Assembly (NCBI GenBank): GCA_046351455.1 | Contig: JAXLYM010000003.1 | Span: forward strand, 558,001 to 622,000 | Length of the DNA: 64,000 nt | Source of the DNA: JADJRH01 sp046351455 | GTDB lineage: Bacteria; Myxococcota_A; Polyangia; Polyangiales; Polyangiaceae | Direction: 5' to 3' | Shown: one piece after another, positions 8,410 to 16,537 of the stretch | Layout: each line of letters starts with the position of its first letter | Numbering within the stretch: the stretch's first letter is position 1 | Position numbers and translations under genes: made by a program | The notes under the pieces: model-generated | What the model was told of the DNA's origin: nothing | The model's database searches: none | What the model saw: the letters and a program-made list of their open reading frames with translations, nothing else

Positions 8410-10143
8410 TCACTTCGAAGCGCGCGTCACCGAGAGGTTGTTGAGCGCGGCCGGGATCGACGGATCCTGGAGGTCCGCCTCCTGCCCGCTCGTGATCGCG
8501 ACGATCACCATCTCGTGCTCGAACTGCGACGCGCGGAGCCGGCCGTACACTGGGCGGTTGTGCCACGTGCCGGTGAACGCGCCCTCGAAGGCGTCGCCGG
8601 TCGGGGTGAGATCGCCCGCCATCTGACCGGCGAAGTACGTCTTCACGATCTGCTTCGCGCCCTCGGCGATCGCGGGCTTGTCGATGTCGGCGGATCCGCC
8701 CTGGAAGCTGTGCTGGTAGTGGATCAGGAAGTAGACCGGGCCGCCGAGGTAGGGGCGCTCCGCGAACTGCACGCGCGCGAACTTGGTGCCGGAGGGCACC
8801 ACGATCTGCGCGACCTCGCCCTCGATGTGGCTGTGCGTGCCGGGCACGTGCAGCTTCCACCCGATGCCGTACGAGGAGTCGCGGATCTCGTGCGCGGCGG
8901 CGCCGCTGCCCGCGAAGAGCGCGGCGCCCGCGGCGAGCGCGACGCCCGCGGCCGCGAGGCCCTTCTGCTTCGCCTTGCGGAGGCGCGTCTCCTCCTCCTT
9001 CATGAGGCGCTCGCTGTACACGGCGACCGTGCACGTCTTGCACGAGTAGCGGACCGTGAGCGCGTCGCCGAGCACCACGAGCGCCGCTGCGGTCGCCGCC
9101 GCGCCCGCGCCCGCGACCGGCCCGAACAAGAGCACGACGCCCGCGCCGATCGCGATGACCGCGACCGCGAAGAGGCCCAGCGACACCGAGCTCTTCGTCG
9201 CCATCGACACGATCGAGAGCTTCTTCTTGCACGTGCGGCAGCGGCGCTCTTTGTCGCCGTTGTTCCATCCGCACTTCGCGCACGTGTCGCCCTTCTCGAC
9301 GGGGCGATTGCACGAGCCGCAGAAATCGAGCTTCCCGGCCGTCGCCGGCGGCACCGCCTGCATCGGCGCGGACGGCGGCGGGAGGCTCTGCGGGCGCGGC
9401 GACTCCGCGGGCGCAGCGACGGACGCGGCGGCCTCCGCGCCGGGATCGCTCGTGCTGGCAGGTCGCGCGTCGAGCGGGAACGGCGTGTTGCGACGCTGCC
9501 GCGGGGCGCCCGGGACCGAAGGCACGCTGCCGCGGCCCGAGTCGCGGACGCCTTGAGTCGGCTCGCTCACGGGCGCATCCGCCGCGACGCCGGGGCTCCG
9601 ATCCGTGCGCGGCGGCTTCGAGACGGGGCCGGCGCTCACCACGTCGACGCGCGCCGGCGCCTCCGCGGGGGCCGCGTCCTCATCCGCGGACTCCAGCGTC
9701 TCCTCTTGCCCGTCGGCCTCGATGTTGAGGGCCGCTTCCCTGGACGAGGGGGCCACGTCGGGTCGCGTCGCGCCGGGCTGCGCGCCCGGGATGCTCTCCA
9801 GTGAGGACACGGGCTCCAGCGAGGACACGGGCTCCGCCCCGTCGGTCGGATCCACCGCCTTCGCCGCGGCGGCCTTCTTCGCGTGGTACGTGCGCTCCTC
9901 GTTGCTCTGCTCGTTGCGCACGAGCACGTCCGCGCCGAGGCGGCGGAGCTGCTTCACGAGCTGCTGCGCGACCGCGGCCGAGGCCTTTCGCTTCACGCGG
10001 ATCGGGCGCTTTTTGACGAGGCGCCGGCCCTCTTCGATCGAGATGCCGAAGAACTCGCTGACGCTCCCGGCGAGGGTCTCGGGGTCCGCCTCGGTGGTGA
10101 ACCCCAGGACTTCGACGGTGAATGTCGTCTCAGGGTCGCTCAT
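8410..10143 (-). CDS. Membrane protein with L7/L12-C-like domain and split zinc ribbons
   Basis: The chosen ATG at 10143 gives 577 residues beginning MSDPETTFTVEVLG; the open frame upstream is not convincing. Residues about 7-75 follow the pattern of the ribosomal L7/L12 C-terminal domain (ISIEEGRRLVKKRP, then a helix and GADVLVRN). A Pro/Ala/Ser-rich linker runs to about 265. Four CxxC knuckles follow: CGSC and CAKC, then CRTC before and CKTC after a pair of membrane helices at about 315-358. A third hydrophobic helix lies near 385-405 and a soluble beta-rich domain fills 406-577. No function is known to me. It is divergent from the binding-protein gene at 10265. Confidence 0.65.
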   Translation of the reverse strand: MSDPETTFTVEVLGFTTEADPETLAGSVSEFFGISIEEGRRLVKKRPIRVKRKASAAVAQQLVKQLRRLGADVLVRNEQSNEERTYHAKKAAAAKAVDPTDGAEPVSSLEPVSSLESIPGAQPGATRPDVAPSSREAALNIEADGQEETLESADEDAAPAEAPARVDVVSAGPVSKPPRTDRSPGVAADAPVSEPTQGVRDSGRGSVPSVPGAPRQRRNTPFPLDARPASTSDPGAEAAASVAAPAESPRPQSLPPPSAPMQAVPPATAGKLDFCGSCNRPVEKGDTCAKCGWNNGDKERRCRTCKKKLSIVSMATKSSVSLGLFAVAVIAIGAGVVLLFGPVAGAGAAATAAALVVLGDALTVRYSCKTCTVAVYSERLMKEEETRLRKAKQKGLAAAGVALAAGAALFAGSGAAAHEIRDSSYGIGWKLHVPGTHSHIEGEVAQIVVPSGTKFARVQFAERPYLGGPVYFLIHYQHSFQGGSADIDKPAIAEGAKQIVKTYFAGQMAGDLTPTGDAFEGAFTGTWHNRPVYGRLRASQFEHEMVIVAITSGQEADLQDPSIPAALNNLSVTRASK

Positions 10144-10264
10144 GGACTCGAACACGCGACCATCAACGGGCGCGTTCGTCAAGGACCGCGGCGCCGGAGG
10201 GGAGGCGTCGAATTCGAGTGCCCGCCGGTGAACCTGGTACATTGGCCCGATCTTCGGGCTCACC

Positions 10265-11827
10265 ATGCGCAAACCGAATCCCCTCGCCCGCGCCCTCGGC
10301 GCCACGATCCTGGCCGGCCTCGCGATCGGGATCGCGCCCACCGGCTGTTCGCTGACCAACGTCCCGCACGACGCGTGCGAGAAGGACGCGGAGTGCGCCG
10401 CGGCCTTCGGCGTCGGCAGCGCCTGCAACGAAGGCTACTGCTCCGACCCGGGCACGTGCACGACCGGCCACGAGTGCCGCGCGAAGTACGGCGGCGGCGC
10501 CTGCGTCGACGGCTTCTGCAAGATGTACGTGCCGAAGGACGACGCGTGCACCGTCGTGGAGCCGCCGGACCTCTTCGACAAACCGCTCGTCGGCGACGGC
10601 TCGATCCTCGTCGTCGGCGCGGTGTTCGCGAAGGACGACAAGAAGAACGAGGCCACCGCGGACGCCGTGCGCCTCGCGATCACGGAGATCAACGCGGGCA
10701 CCGGCGTGGGCAACGGGCAGAGCCTCGGCCTCGTCGTGTGCGACAACGGCGGGAAGGGCAACGCCGCGGCCGGCGCGGATCGCGTCGCGCTCGATCAGCA
10801 CGCGTTCGATTACCTCGCGGGCACGCTCGGCGTCCCGTTCCTCGTGGGCCCGCGCACCTCGTCCGACGCGCTCGCGATCGTCGCGCGCCTCGTGGAGAAG
10901 AAGCTGCCGACGGTCGTGATCTCTCCGTCCGCGACGAGCCCGGAGCTCACGGGCGTGCCGTCGCGCATCAACCCGAAGGACGCGGCGCCGCTCTTCTGGC
11001 GCACGTGTCCGAGCGACGCGCTGCAGGGCAAGGTGCTCGCGACGAACGTCGTCGGCATGGACGCGACCATCACGACGGCCGCGGTCGTCTACACGAACGA
11101 CGTGTACGGCAAGGGCCTCTCGGAGGTGTTCGTGGACTCGTTCGGCGCGGCGCCGACGACGCTCGTTCCGTTCGACGCTTCGAAGCTGCCGGGCGCGGCG
11201 GCCGGCGTGGTCGACTCCGTGCAGTCGGCGAACCCGGACGCGATCGTGATCGTCGCGACGAGCGCGGAGCACACGGTGGCGATCCTCACGGAGCTCGACA
11301 AGGCGGGCCTCGGCGCCAAAAAGTACTTCTTCACCGACGGATCGAAGGACGCGACGCACCTCTTGGATCCCTCGCTGCCGGCCGGCGTGAAGACGATCAT
11401 CGCGGCGGCGAAGGGCACGGCGCCCGCGAGCGCGCGCGACGAGGCGACGTTCAAGTTCTTCACCGCGAGCCTCGACGCGGCGTTCCCCGGGATCGACGCG
11501 ACGTCGTATTCGTTCCTCGCGCACGCCTACGACGCGACGTACCTCGGCGCGTACGGCGTCGTATACGCGCAGAGCAAGGATCCGAAATACGATGGTCGCG
11601 GGGTGGCGACGGGCATCACGCACCTGCTCGGCGGCACCAAGGTCTCGGTCGGGACCGACTGGCCGATGGGCAAGCAGAAGCTCACGACGGAGGGCCAGAT
11701 CGATCTCGAAGGCATCTCCGGCGATCTCGCGCTGGATCCGAAGCTCGGCGAGGGCCCCGCGCCGATCGAGGTGTGGGCCGTCGACGCGAACGGCACGAGC
11801 TTCGTCACCGTGACGACCGTGCCCTGA
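10265..11827 (+). CDS. Branched-chain amino-acid-type periplasmic binding lipoprotein
   Basis: A 520-residue lipoprotein (signal peptide with Cys28 in PTGC) with a short Cys-rich segment at about 36-90, then a type 1 periplasmic-binding fold. Recognisable parts are ADAVRLAITEIN, LVVCDNGGKGN, FLVGPRTSSDA, TVVISPSATSPEL and YTNDVYGKG, typical of LivJ-like receptors. Family members bind amino acids, amides or short-chain acids and either feed ABC transporters or act as sensors. No permease or ATPase gene is adjacent, so a receptor or surface role is possible (inference). The Cys-rich leader is unusual for LivJ homologues but common in myxobacterial surface proteins. Confidence 0.8.
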   Translation: MRKPNPLARALGATILAGLAIGIAPTGCSLTNVPHDACEKDAECAAAFGVGSACNEGYCSDPGTCTTGHECRAKYGGGACVDGFCKMYVPKDDACTVVEPPDLFDKPLVGDGSILVVGAVFAKDDKKNEATADAVRLAITEINAGTGVGNGQSLGLVVCDNGGKGNAAAGADRVALDQHAFDYLAGTLGVPFLVGPRTSSDALAIVARLVEKKLPTVVISPSATSPELTGVPSRINPKDAAPLFWRTCPSDALQGKVLATNVVGMDATITTAAVVYTNDVYGKGLSEVFVDSFGAAPTTLVPFDASKLPGAAAGVVDSVQSANPDAIVIVATSAEHTVAILTELDKAGLGAKKYFFTDGSKDATHLLDPSLPAGVKTIIAAAKGTAPASARDEATFKFFTASLDAAFPGIDATSYSFLAHAYDATYLGAYGVVYAQSKDPKYDGRGVATGITHLLGGTKVSVGTDWPMGKQKLTTEGQIDLEGISGDLALDPKLGEGPAPIEVWAVDANGTSFVTVTTVP

Positions 11828-11849
11828 TTCGTTCCGCGAAGCACGGGAT

Positions 11850-11925
11850 GGTGCCCACCCCCCGGCCGCGCTGCGCGCGCCCGGCCCCTCCCAATCCGCT
11901 CGCTCCGCTCGCGGAGGGAGGGGAG
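11850..11925 (+). repeat. Two-hairpin dispersed intergenic element, copy A
   Basis: It begins GTGCCCACC and holds a first stem CGCGC/GCGCG with loop TGC, a central CCCCTCCC, a second variable stem (TCCGC/GCGGA) and a closing GGGAGGGG that pairs with the central block. It lies 22 bases after the binding-protein stop codon. Copy B follows in inverted orientation 40 bases later. The 11828-12221 gap holds only these two copies. Confidence 0.8.
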
Positions 11926-11965
11926 CGTCGCGTGTCGCATGAGGCCGCTCGAATCCCATGAACGT

Positions 11966-12140
11966 CCCCCTCCCTTCGCGAACGAAGAGAGCGATTTGGG
12001 AGCAACGTCGAGGACTGCGTCCGTTCCGCTGCGGACTCCGCGGAGCCAGGCTCCGCTCCGCCTCCGCGGCTCGGACTCCGTCCTCCCAGTGGCGGCCGGA
12101 GGGGCGGGCACGTGCGCAGCACGTGACCGGGGGTGGGCAT
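11966..12140 (-). repeat. Two-hairpin dispersed element, copy B, inverted and interrupted
   Basis: This is the same element in reverse orientation. The second-hairpin half (11966-12002) and the first-hairpin half (12097-12140, stem CACGTGC/GCACGTG with loop TGC) are split by about 95 bases. The insert (about 12003-12096) is itself strongly palindromic, including CGGAGCC-A-GGCTCCG. The remaining 80 bases before the next gene show nothing recognisable. Confidence 0.7.
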
Positions 12141-12221
12141 CATCGAGGTCTGCGCACCGAACGTCTCTTTTTCTGGGCGCACCGTTGACGTGGGGCGGGC
12201 GCGCTCGAAAGCTTGCCGGCG

Positions 12222-12893
12222 ATGTGCCCCCACTGCGGACAGAACGCGCCCATCGTGTACCGAGGGATGACGGCGTACTGCTCGGCTTGCCAACGCACCC
12301 GGCCTCCGCTCATCGCGCCTTCGGTCTCGTACGCGGGCAAACCGGCCAAGGTCGGCGGCACGCTCGCGGGCGTGATGGGGTGGATCGTGCTCGTGCTCGG
12401 GTCGAGCGCCGCGATCGGGTTGGGCTTGCTCGCGAGCATCTTCAGCGCGACGGCCGGCCTCGCGGTGGGGCTGCCGATCGGCATCGTCACGCTCGCGGTG
12501 AGCCTCACGCTCCTCCTCTCCGGACGGAAGCTCAAGAAGGACGGAGCGCAGGCGCAGAGAGACATGCGACGGCGCGCGATCGAGAGCTTCGCGGCGAACC
12601 GCGGAGGGATGGTGACGGCCACCGATGTGGCGGCGTCGCTCGACATCTCCGTCCAGGATGCGGACGAGCTCCTCACGGAGATGGCGAAGACATCGCCAGA
12701 ACAGGTGACGGTCGAGCTCGACGATCGCGGCGGGATCTACTTCGCGTTTCAACGGGTCCTCGCGATGCGCGGCGCGCAGAGGCCCGCGACGAAAGAGCGG
12801 TTCGCGACGCCGCGAGCGCGCGTGCCCGACGCGGTGATTGACGACGAACGAGAGGCCGAGGCCGAGGCGAGCGCCGCCGAACAACGTAGGTGA
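12222..12893 (+). CDS. Zinc-ribbon protein with two membrane segments
   Basis: The ATG at 12222 gives 223 residues opening directly with a zinc ribbon, CPHC at 2-5 and CSAC at 20-23. Two hydrophobic helices follow at about 45-70 and 75-105. The C-terminal part (about 118-170) looks like a small helical or winged-helix domain (MVTATDVAASLDISVQDADELL), then a charged tail. A TTG three codons upstream is an alternative start. The family is not known to me. It could be a membrane-tethered regulator (inference from the helix-turn-helix-like stretch). A palindrome lies 10 bases after its stop codon. Confidence 0.6.
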   Translation: MCPHCGQNAPIVYRGMTAYCSACQRTRPPLIAPSVSYAGKPAKVGGTLAGVMGWIVLVLGSSAAIGLGLLASIFSATAGLAVGLPIGIVTLAVSLTLLLSGRKLKKDGAQAQRDMRRRAIESFAANRGGMVTATDVAASLDISVQDADELLTEMAKTSPEQVTVELDDRGGIYFAFQRVLAMRGAQRPATKERFATPRARVPDAVIDDEREAEAEASAAEQRR

Positions 12894-12902
12894 GAACCTC
12901 GA

Positions 12903-12915
12903 CGCACATTGTGCG
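12903..12915. promoter_or_regulatory. Palindrome CGCACA-T-TGTGCG, operator-like
   Basis: A perfect 6+6 inverted repeat with one central base, in the gap upstream of the receiver gene. The half-site TGTGCG recurs at 13004-13009 inside a second palindrome. Both lie in a locally AT-richer stretch, as expected for a promoter region. The bound protein is unknown. Confidence 0.3.
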
Positions 12916-12995
12916 AAGCTCGCCACGTTGAAATATTCGAGGTGCCTTTACGCGCGTCACCTGGAAACGCCGGCAAATTTGCTCATTGCTGGTTT

Positions 12996-13009
12996 CACAC
13001 CCGTGTGCG
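12996..13009. promoter_or_regulatory. Palindrome CACAC-CC-GTGTG, second operator-like site
   Basis: A 5+5 inverted repeat followed by CG, so its right arm contains the same TGTGCG half-site as the palindrome at 12903. It sits 24 bases before the GTG start of the receiver gene, close enough to affect its transcription or translation. A short direct repeat ATTGAGG follows at 13010. Confidence 0.3.
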
Positions 13010-13032
13010 ATTGAGGACATTGAGGCATTGTC

Positions 13033-13413
13033 GTGGCCGCATCGATACGCGTGCTGTTCGTGGATGATCAACCCGAGGTCCGGACGCTGGCCAGTCGCTG
13101 GCTCGCGCGGGAGGGCGTCGAAGTGGCCCTCGCCGAGACCGCCGAACAAGCGCTCGAAATGCTGGAGAGCGCGCTGCCGGACGTGGTCTGTCTCGATCGC
13201 GAGCTGCCCGGGATGAGCGGGATGACGGCGCTCAAGGAGATGCTGAAGCGCTACCCGTCGCTGCGCATCATGCTGGTGAGCGGCGACGACGACGAGCAGA
13301 CGGCGCGCGCCGCCCGAGACGCCGGAGCGCGCGTGTTCCTGGCGAAGCCGTTCGAGCGCGTGACGCTGTTCGCCGCGGTGCGAGCGACGCTCGGCGCCGG
13401 CCGCGAAGAATAA
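13033..13413 (+). CDS. Stand-alone response-regulator receiver (CheY-like)
   Basis: A 126-residue single receiver domain. The acidic pair is in VDDQ near residues 10-11, the phospho-acceptor Asp is in CLDRELPG near residue 55, and the conserved Lys is in KPF near 107. The usual Thr of strand 4 is Ser (LVSGDDD), a common substitution. There is no output domain, so it probably acts by protein contact or phosphotransfer. The start is GTG at 13033; no in-frame ATG precedes it. No kinase gene is adjacent. Its stop codon is only four bases from the convergent flavoprotein gene. Two palindromes upstream suggest regulated expression. Confidence 0.8.
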   Translation: MAASIRVLFVDDQPEVRTLASRWLAREGVEVALAETAEQALEMLESALPDVVCLDRELPGMSGMTALKEMLKRYPSLRIMLVSGDDDEQTARAARDAGARVFLAKPFERVTLFAAVRATLGAGREE

Positions 13414-13417
13414 GGCC

Positions 13418-14953
13418 TCAGCCGCTCGCGAGGAGTCGGCGCGCGAGGATCGCGCCCGCGAGGCCGCTGTATCCCGCGGGGTGGGAGGCGCTTCCGCAGA
13501 GGTGCACGTTCTCGATCGGCTGGTCCGCGCGCGTCGCTCCGGGATACGGACGCAGGAAGAACGACTGCGACAGCGTGACCTCGCCGCCGAACAGATGACC
13601 TTCCGTGAGGCCGAATCGAGACTCGATGTCTCGCGGAAGTGAGACAGCCGATCCGACCACCAGCGACGCGAGATCCGGCGCGAACGGCGCGAGCGAATCG
13701 AGCACGGCGCGCAGCACCGAGGCGCTGTCCGCGCACGCGGTGGGGACGTATTGCACCGTCGCGGAGAGGACGTGCTTTCCGTCCGGCGCGAGCGACGGAT
13801 CCAGGAGCGTGGGGATCGCGATCTCGACAGGCGGCCTCGCGGGGAGCGCGCCGCGCTTCTGAGCGTCCCACGCGCGCTCGATCGACGGCAGATCCGCCGC
13901 GACGAACAGCGTGCCCGCGAGCGCCTCCGGAGGCAGATCCGGGAACGTGGGGAGCCGGTCGAGCGCGAGGTGTACGCGCGCCGCGTTGCCCCGATACCGG
14001 ACGCGGCGCACCGTTCGATTGAATTCGGGCGGCAGATCCGCGGGCGACACGAGGCGCGTGAACGTCGTGCGCGCGTCGTGATCCGAGAGCACGCGCGACG
14101 CCGCGAGGAGCTCCCCCGAAGGCAGCCGCACGCCGCGCGCGACGCCGTCCGTCACCTCGATCCGAAGCGGTCCAGGCACGGAGGTGCGCACGTCCACGTT
14201 CGCCGCGCGCGCCACGTCCGCGAGCACGCGCGGCACCTCCGCGAGACCGCCGCGCGCCGCTCCGGGCGTGAGGCCGTCGTGGATCGCGGTGTGATGCAAC
14301 AGGCCGAACAGCGTGCCTTCGTCGAACGGCCCGGCGGAGCGCGAGCGCATCGCGATCGTGCCGAGGAGCCCCGCCGCGTGCGAGAGCTCGGCCTCGCGGA
14401 CGAAATCGCGGATCGACAAGAAGAGCAGCCTGATCACCTCCCGCATCGAGCGCGCGGCGGCGGCCGGGAGCGCGGCGCTCGCGATGCTGAGGGGCGCCGC
14501 GGAGAGGGCGGGATCGCGCAGGCTTCGAGGAGCGAGGCCGCGCAGCTCGGCGAGGAGCGCGTCCAGCACCGGCCCGTCGGCCTCCGAGGGCGCCGGCACG
14601 GCGGGCGCCGGAGCGCCGTACGCCGCGCGGAGCAACGACACGCCGTCGTGAAACGCGGGCGGCAGCGCGATCTCGCGGTGAGTGGCGGTCCGCTCGCCGA
14701 GCGCCGTGAACGAGACGCGCCGGAGGGCCGGAGTCGTGATGGCCAGTTGCTCGGAGAGGGCCGGATCGAGCGCGGCGGACGGGACGCCGGTGTCGGCCAG
14801 GAATCCCGGGTGAAACGCCTCCGTCGCGACGGGCCCGCCCACATGAGAGGCCGCGTCGAGGACGAGGACGGACAGGCCCGCTCGGCCGAGGACGATCGCG
14901 GCGCAGAGGGCGTTCGGCGAGGTGCCGAGGAGGATCGCGTCGTGCTGTTTCAC
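13418..14953 (-). CDS. FAD-dependent oxidoreductase, PYROXD2/phytoene-desaturase-like, second copy
   Basis: A 511-residue flavoprotein starting at GTG 14953, which overlaps the preceding stop codon in GTGA. The N-terminal dinucleotide fold is altered: LLGTSPNALCAA stands where the upstream paralogue has VIGAGHNGLVHA, and ASHVGG provides the second glycine motif. The C-terminal FAD segment NVHLCGSASHPAGYSG is preserved. It aligns end to end with the 528-residue protein at 14950-16536 but is more diverged. It is the third gene of a three-gene operon with a GcvT-like protein. The substrate is unknown; the loss of one Gly in the FAD loop may mean weak binding or a partner-subunit role (inference). 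Confidence 0.75.
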   Translation of the reverse strand: MKQHDAILLGTSPNALCAAIVLGRAGLSVLVLDAASHVGGPVATEAFHPGFLADTGVPSAALDPALSEQLAITTPALRRVSFTALGERTATHREIALPPAFHDGVSLLRAAYGAPAPAVPAPSEADGPVLDALLAELRGLAPRSLRDPALSAAPLSIASAALPAAAARSMREVIRLLFLSIRDFVREAELSHAAGLLGTIAMRSRSAGPFDEGTLFGLLHHTAIHDGLTPGAARGGLAEVPRVLADVARAANVDVRTSVPGPLRIEVTDGVARGVRLPSGELLAASRVLSDHDARTTFTRLVSPADLPPEFNRTVRRVRYRGNAARVHLALDRLPTFPDLPPEALAGTLFVAADLPSIERAWDAQKRGALPARPPVEIAIPTLLDPSLAPDGKHVLSATVQYVPTACADSASVLRAVLDSLAPFAPDLASLVVGSAVSLPRDIESRFGLTEGHLFGGEVTLSQSFFLRPYPGATRADQPIENVHLCGSASHPAGYSGLAGAILARRLLASG

Positions 14954-16536
14954 GGCCGGCTCCAGTCGCGGAGGATCTCGGCGGCGGCGTTGCGGCCGGG
15001 CGCGCCGGTGATGCACCCGCCCGGGTGCGTGGAGGCGCCGCACATCCAGAGATTGCGGACAGGCGTCCTGTACTGTGCCGCCGCCGCGGACGGCCGCAAA
15101 AAGAAGAGCTGATGCAGCGCCAGCTCCCCGTGGAAGATGTGGCCCCCGGAGAGCGCGAACGTCTTCTGGAGATCGTGCGGCGTGTTGATGTGATTGTGCA
15201 GGATCTTCGATTTTATGTCGGGCGCGTGCTCGGCGAGCGTGTCAATCACGACGTCGAGGAACTGCGCGCGCTTCTCTTCGGTCCAGCCGCCCGTCAGATC
15301 GGAAGAGGCGTATTGCACGAACATCGACATCACGTGCTTGCCGGGCGGCGCCATCCCCGGATCCAGCAGCGAAGGGATCAGCGCATCCATGAAAGGCCGA
15401 GTCGACCAGCCGCCGTACTTGGCATCGTCGTAGGCGCGCTCCACGTAATCCACGCTGGGGGCGATCTCGATGGATCCGCGCAACAAGGCCTCTTTGCCGC
15501 GCGGCATGGAGCGGAACGTGGGGAGCCCGTCGAGCGCGAGGTTCACCTTGCAGGCGGGGCTCGCGACGCGGAATCGCCGGATGTCGGAGAGGAATTCGTC
15601 CGGCAGCTCCTTCGACTCGACGAGGTCGAGGAACGTCACGCGGGCGTCCGCATTGGAGATCACGCGGTCGGCGAACAGCTCGTCACCGTTCTGGAGGACG
15701 ACGCCCGTGGCCTCTCCGTTCTTGACGAGGACGCGATGAACAGGGCTGTTCACGCGGATCTCCACGCCGGCCGCGCGCGCCGCGGAGGCGATCGCCTGGG
15801 ACAGCGCGCCCGTGCCGCCGCGGGCGAACCCCCACGCGCGGAAAACGCCGTCGATCTCGCCGAGGTAATGGTGCAAGAGCACGTATCCGGTGCCGGGCGA
15901 TCGCGGGCCGAGGAAGGTGCCGATGATGCCGCTCGTGCAGCGGGTGCCTTTCAACGCCTCGCCCTCGAACCAGTCGTCGAGGAAGTCGGCCGCGCTCATC
16001 GTGAGGAGTCGACTGAGCACATCGAAGTCCGCGCGCGGGAGGGCCTTCAGGTGCTCTCCGATCCGGCGCATCGCGAGGACGTCGCGCTCGTCGCGAGAGG
16101 TCGGGTCCGGAGGCACGATGTCGAGCAACGGCTTCAGGGCGAGGGCGATCCGCCGCATCGTGATCGTGTATTCGTCGTAGGCGTCCGCGTCGCGGGCCGA
16201 GTGGCGCGCGATCTCCGCGCGGGTGGCGTCGTGATCGGGCCAGTCACAGAGGTAGTCGCCGCTCGGCAAGGGCACGAACGTGGACTCCAGCGGCATGATT
16301 TCCAGGCCGTGGCGCGGCAAATCCAGCTCGTGGATGACCTCCGGCCGGAGCAGGCTGATGAGGTACGACCCGGTCAGGTACTTGAAGCCGGGATAGACCT
16401 CCTCCGTGACGGTGGCGCCGCCGACGACGTGGCGCCTCTCCAAAACGAGCACCTTCTTCCCGGCGCGGGCCAGGTACGCGGCGTGGACGAGGCCGTTGTG
16501 GCCTGCGCCGATGACGATGGCGTCATAGCGAGTCAT
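14950..16536 (-). CDS. FAD-dependent oxidoreductase, PYROXD2-like
   Basis: This 528-residue flavoprotein has the canonical N-terminal FAD motif GAGHNGLVHAAYLARAG, the second motif VVGGATVTEE and the C-terminal NLWMCGASTHPGG. These match the PYROXD2 / phytoene-desaturase-related amine oxidoreductases found across bacteria and in mitochondria, whose substrates are poorly known. It lies one base after the GcvT-like gene and overlaps the next flavoprotein by four bases (GTGA), so the three are translated as a unit. Pairing with a folate-dependent methyl-transfer protein suggests oxidation or demethylation of a methylated amine (inference). Confidence 0.85.
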   Translation of the reverse strand: MTRYDAIVIGAGHNGLVHAAYLARAGKKVLVLERRHVVGGATVTEEVYPGFKYLTGSYLISLLRPEVIHELDLPRHGLEIMPLESTFVPLPSGDYLCDWPDHDATRAEIARHSARDADAYDEYTITMRRIALALKPLLDIVPPDPTSRDERDVLAMRRIGEHLKALPRADFDVLSRLLTMSAADFLDDWFEGEALKGTRCTSGIIGTFLGPRSPGTGYVLLHHYLGEIDGVFRAWGFARGGTGALSQAIASAARAAGVEIRVNSPVHRVLVKNGEATGVVLQNGDELFADRVISNADARVTFLDLVESKELPDEFLSDIRRFRVASPACKVNLALDGLPTFRSMPRGKEALLRGSIEIAPSVDYVERAYDDAKYGGWSTRPFMDALIPSLLDPGMAPPGKHVMSMFVQYASSDLTGGWTEEKRAQFLDVVIDTLAEHAPDIKSKILHNHINTPHDLQKTFALSGGHIFHGELALHQLFFLRPSAAAAQYRTPVRNLWMCGASTHPGGCITGAPGRNAAAEILRDWSRP

Positions 16537-16537
16537 C

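Noticed and set aside
10144..10428. N-terminal extension of the zinc-ribbon membrane protein
   Set aside because: It would overlap the divergent binding-protein start and shows no domain; the ATG at 10143 fits the beginning of the L7/L12-like domain.
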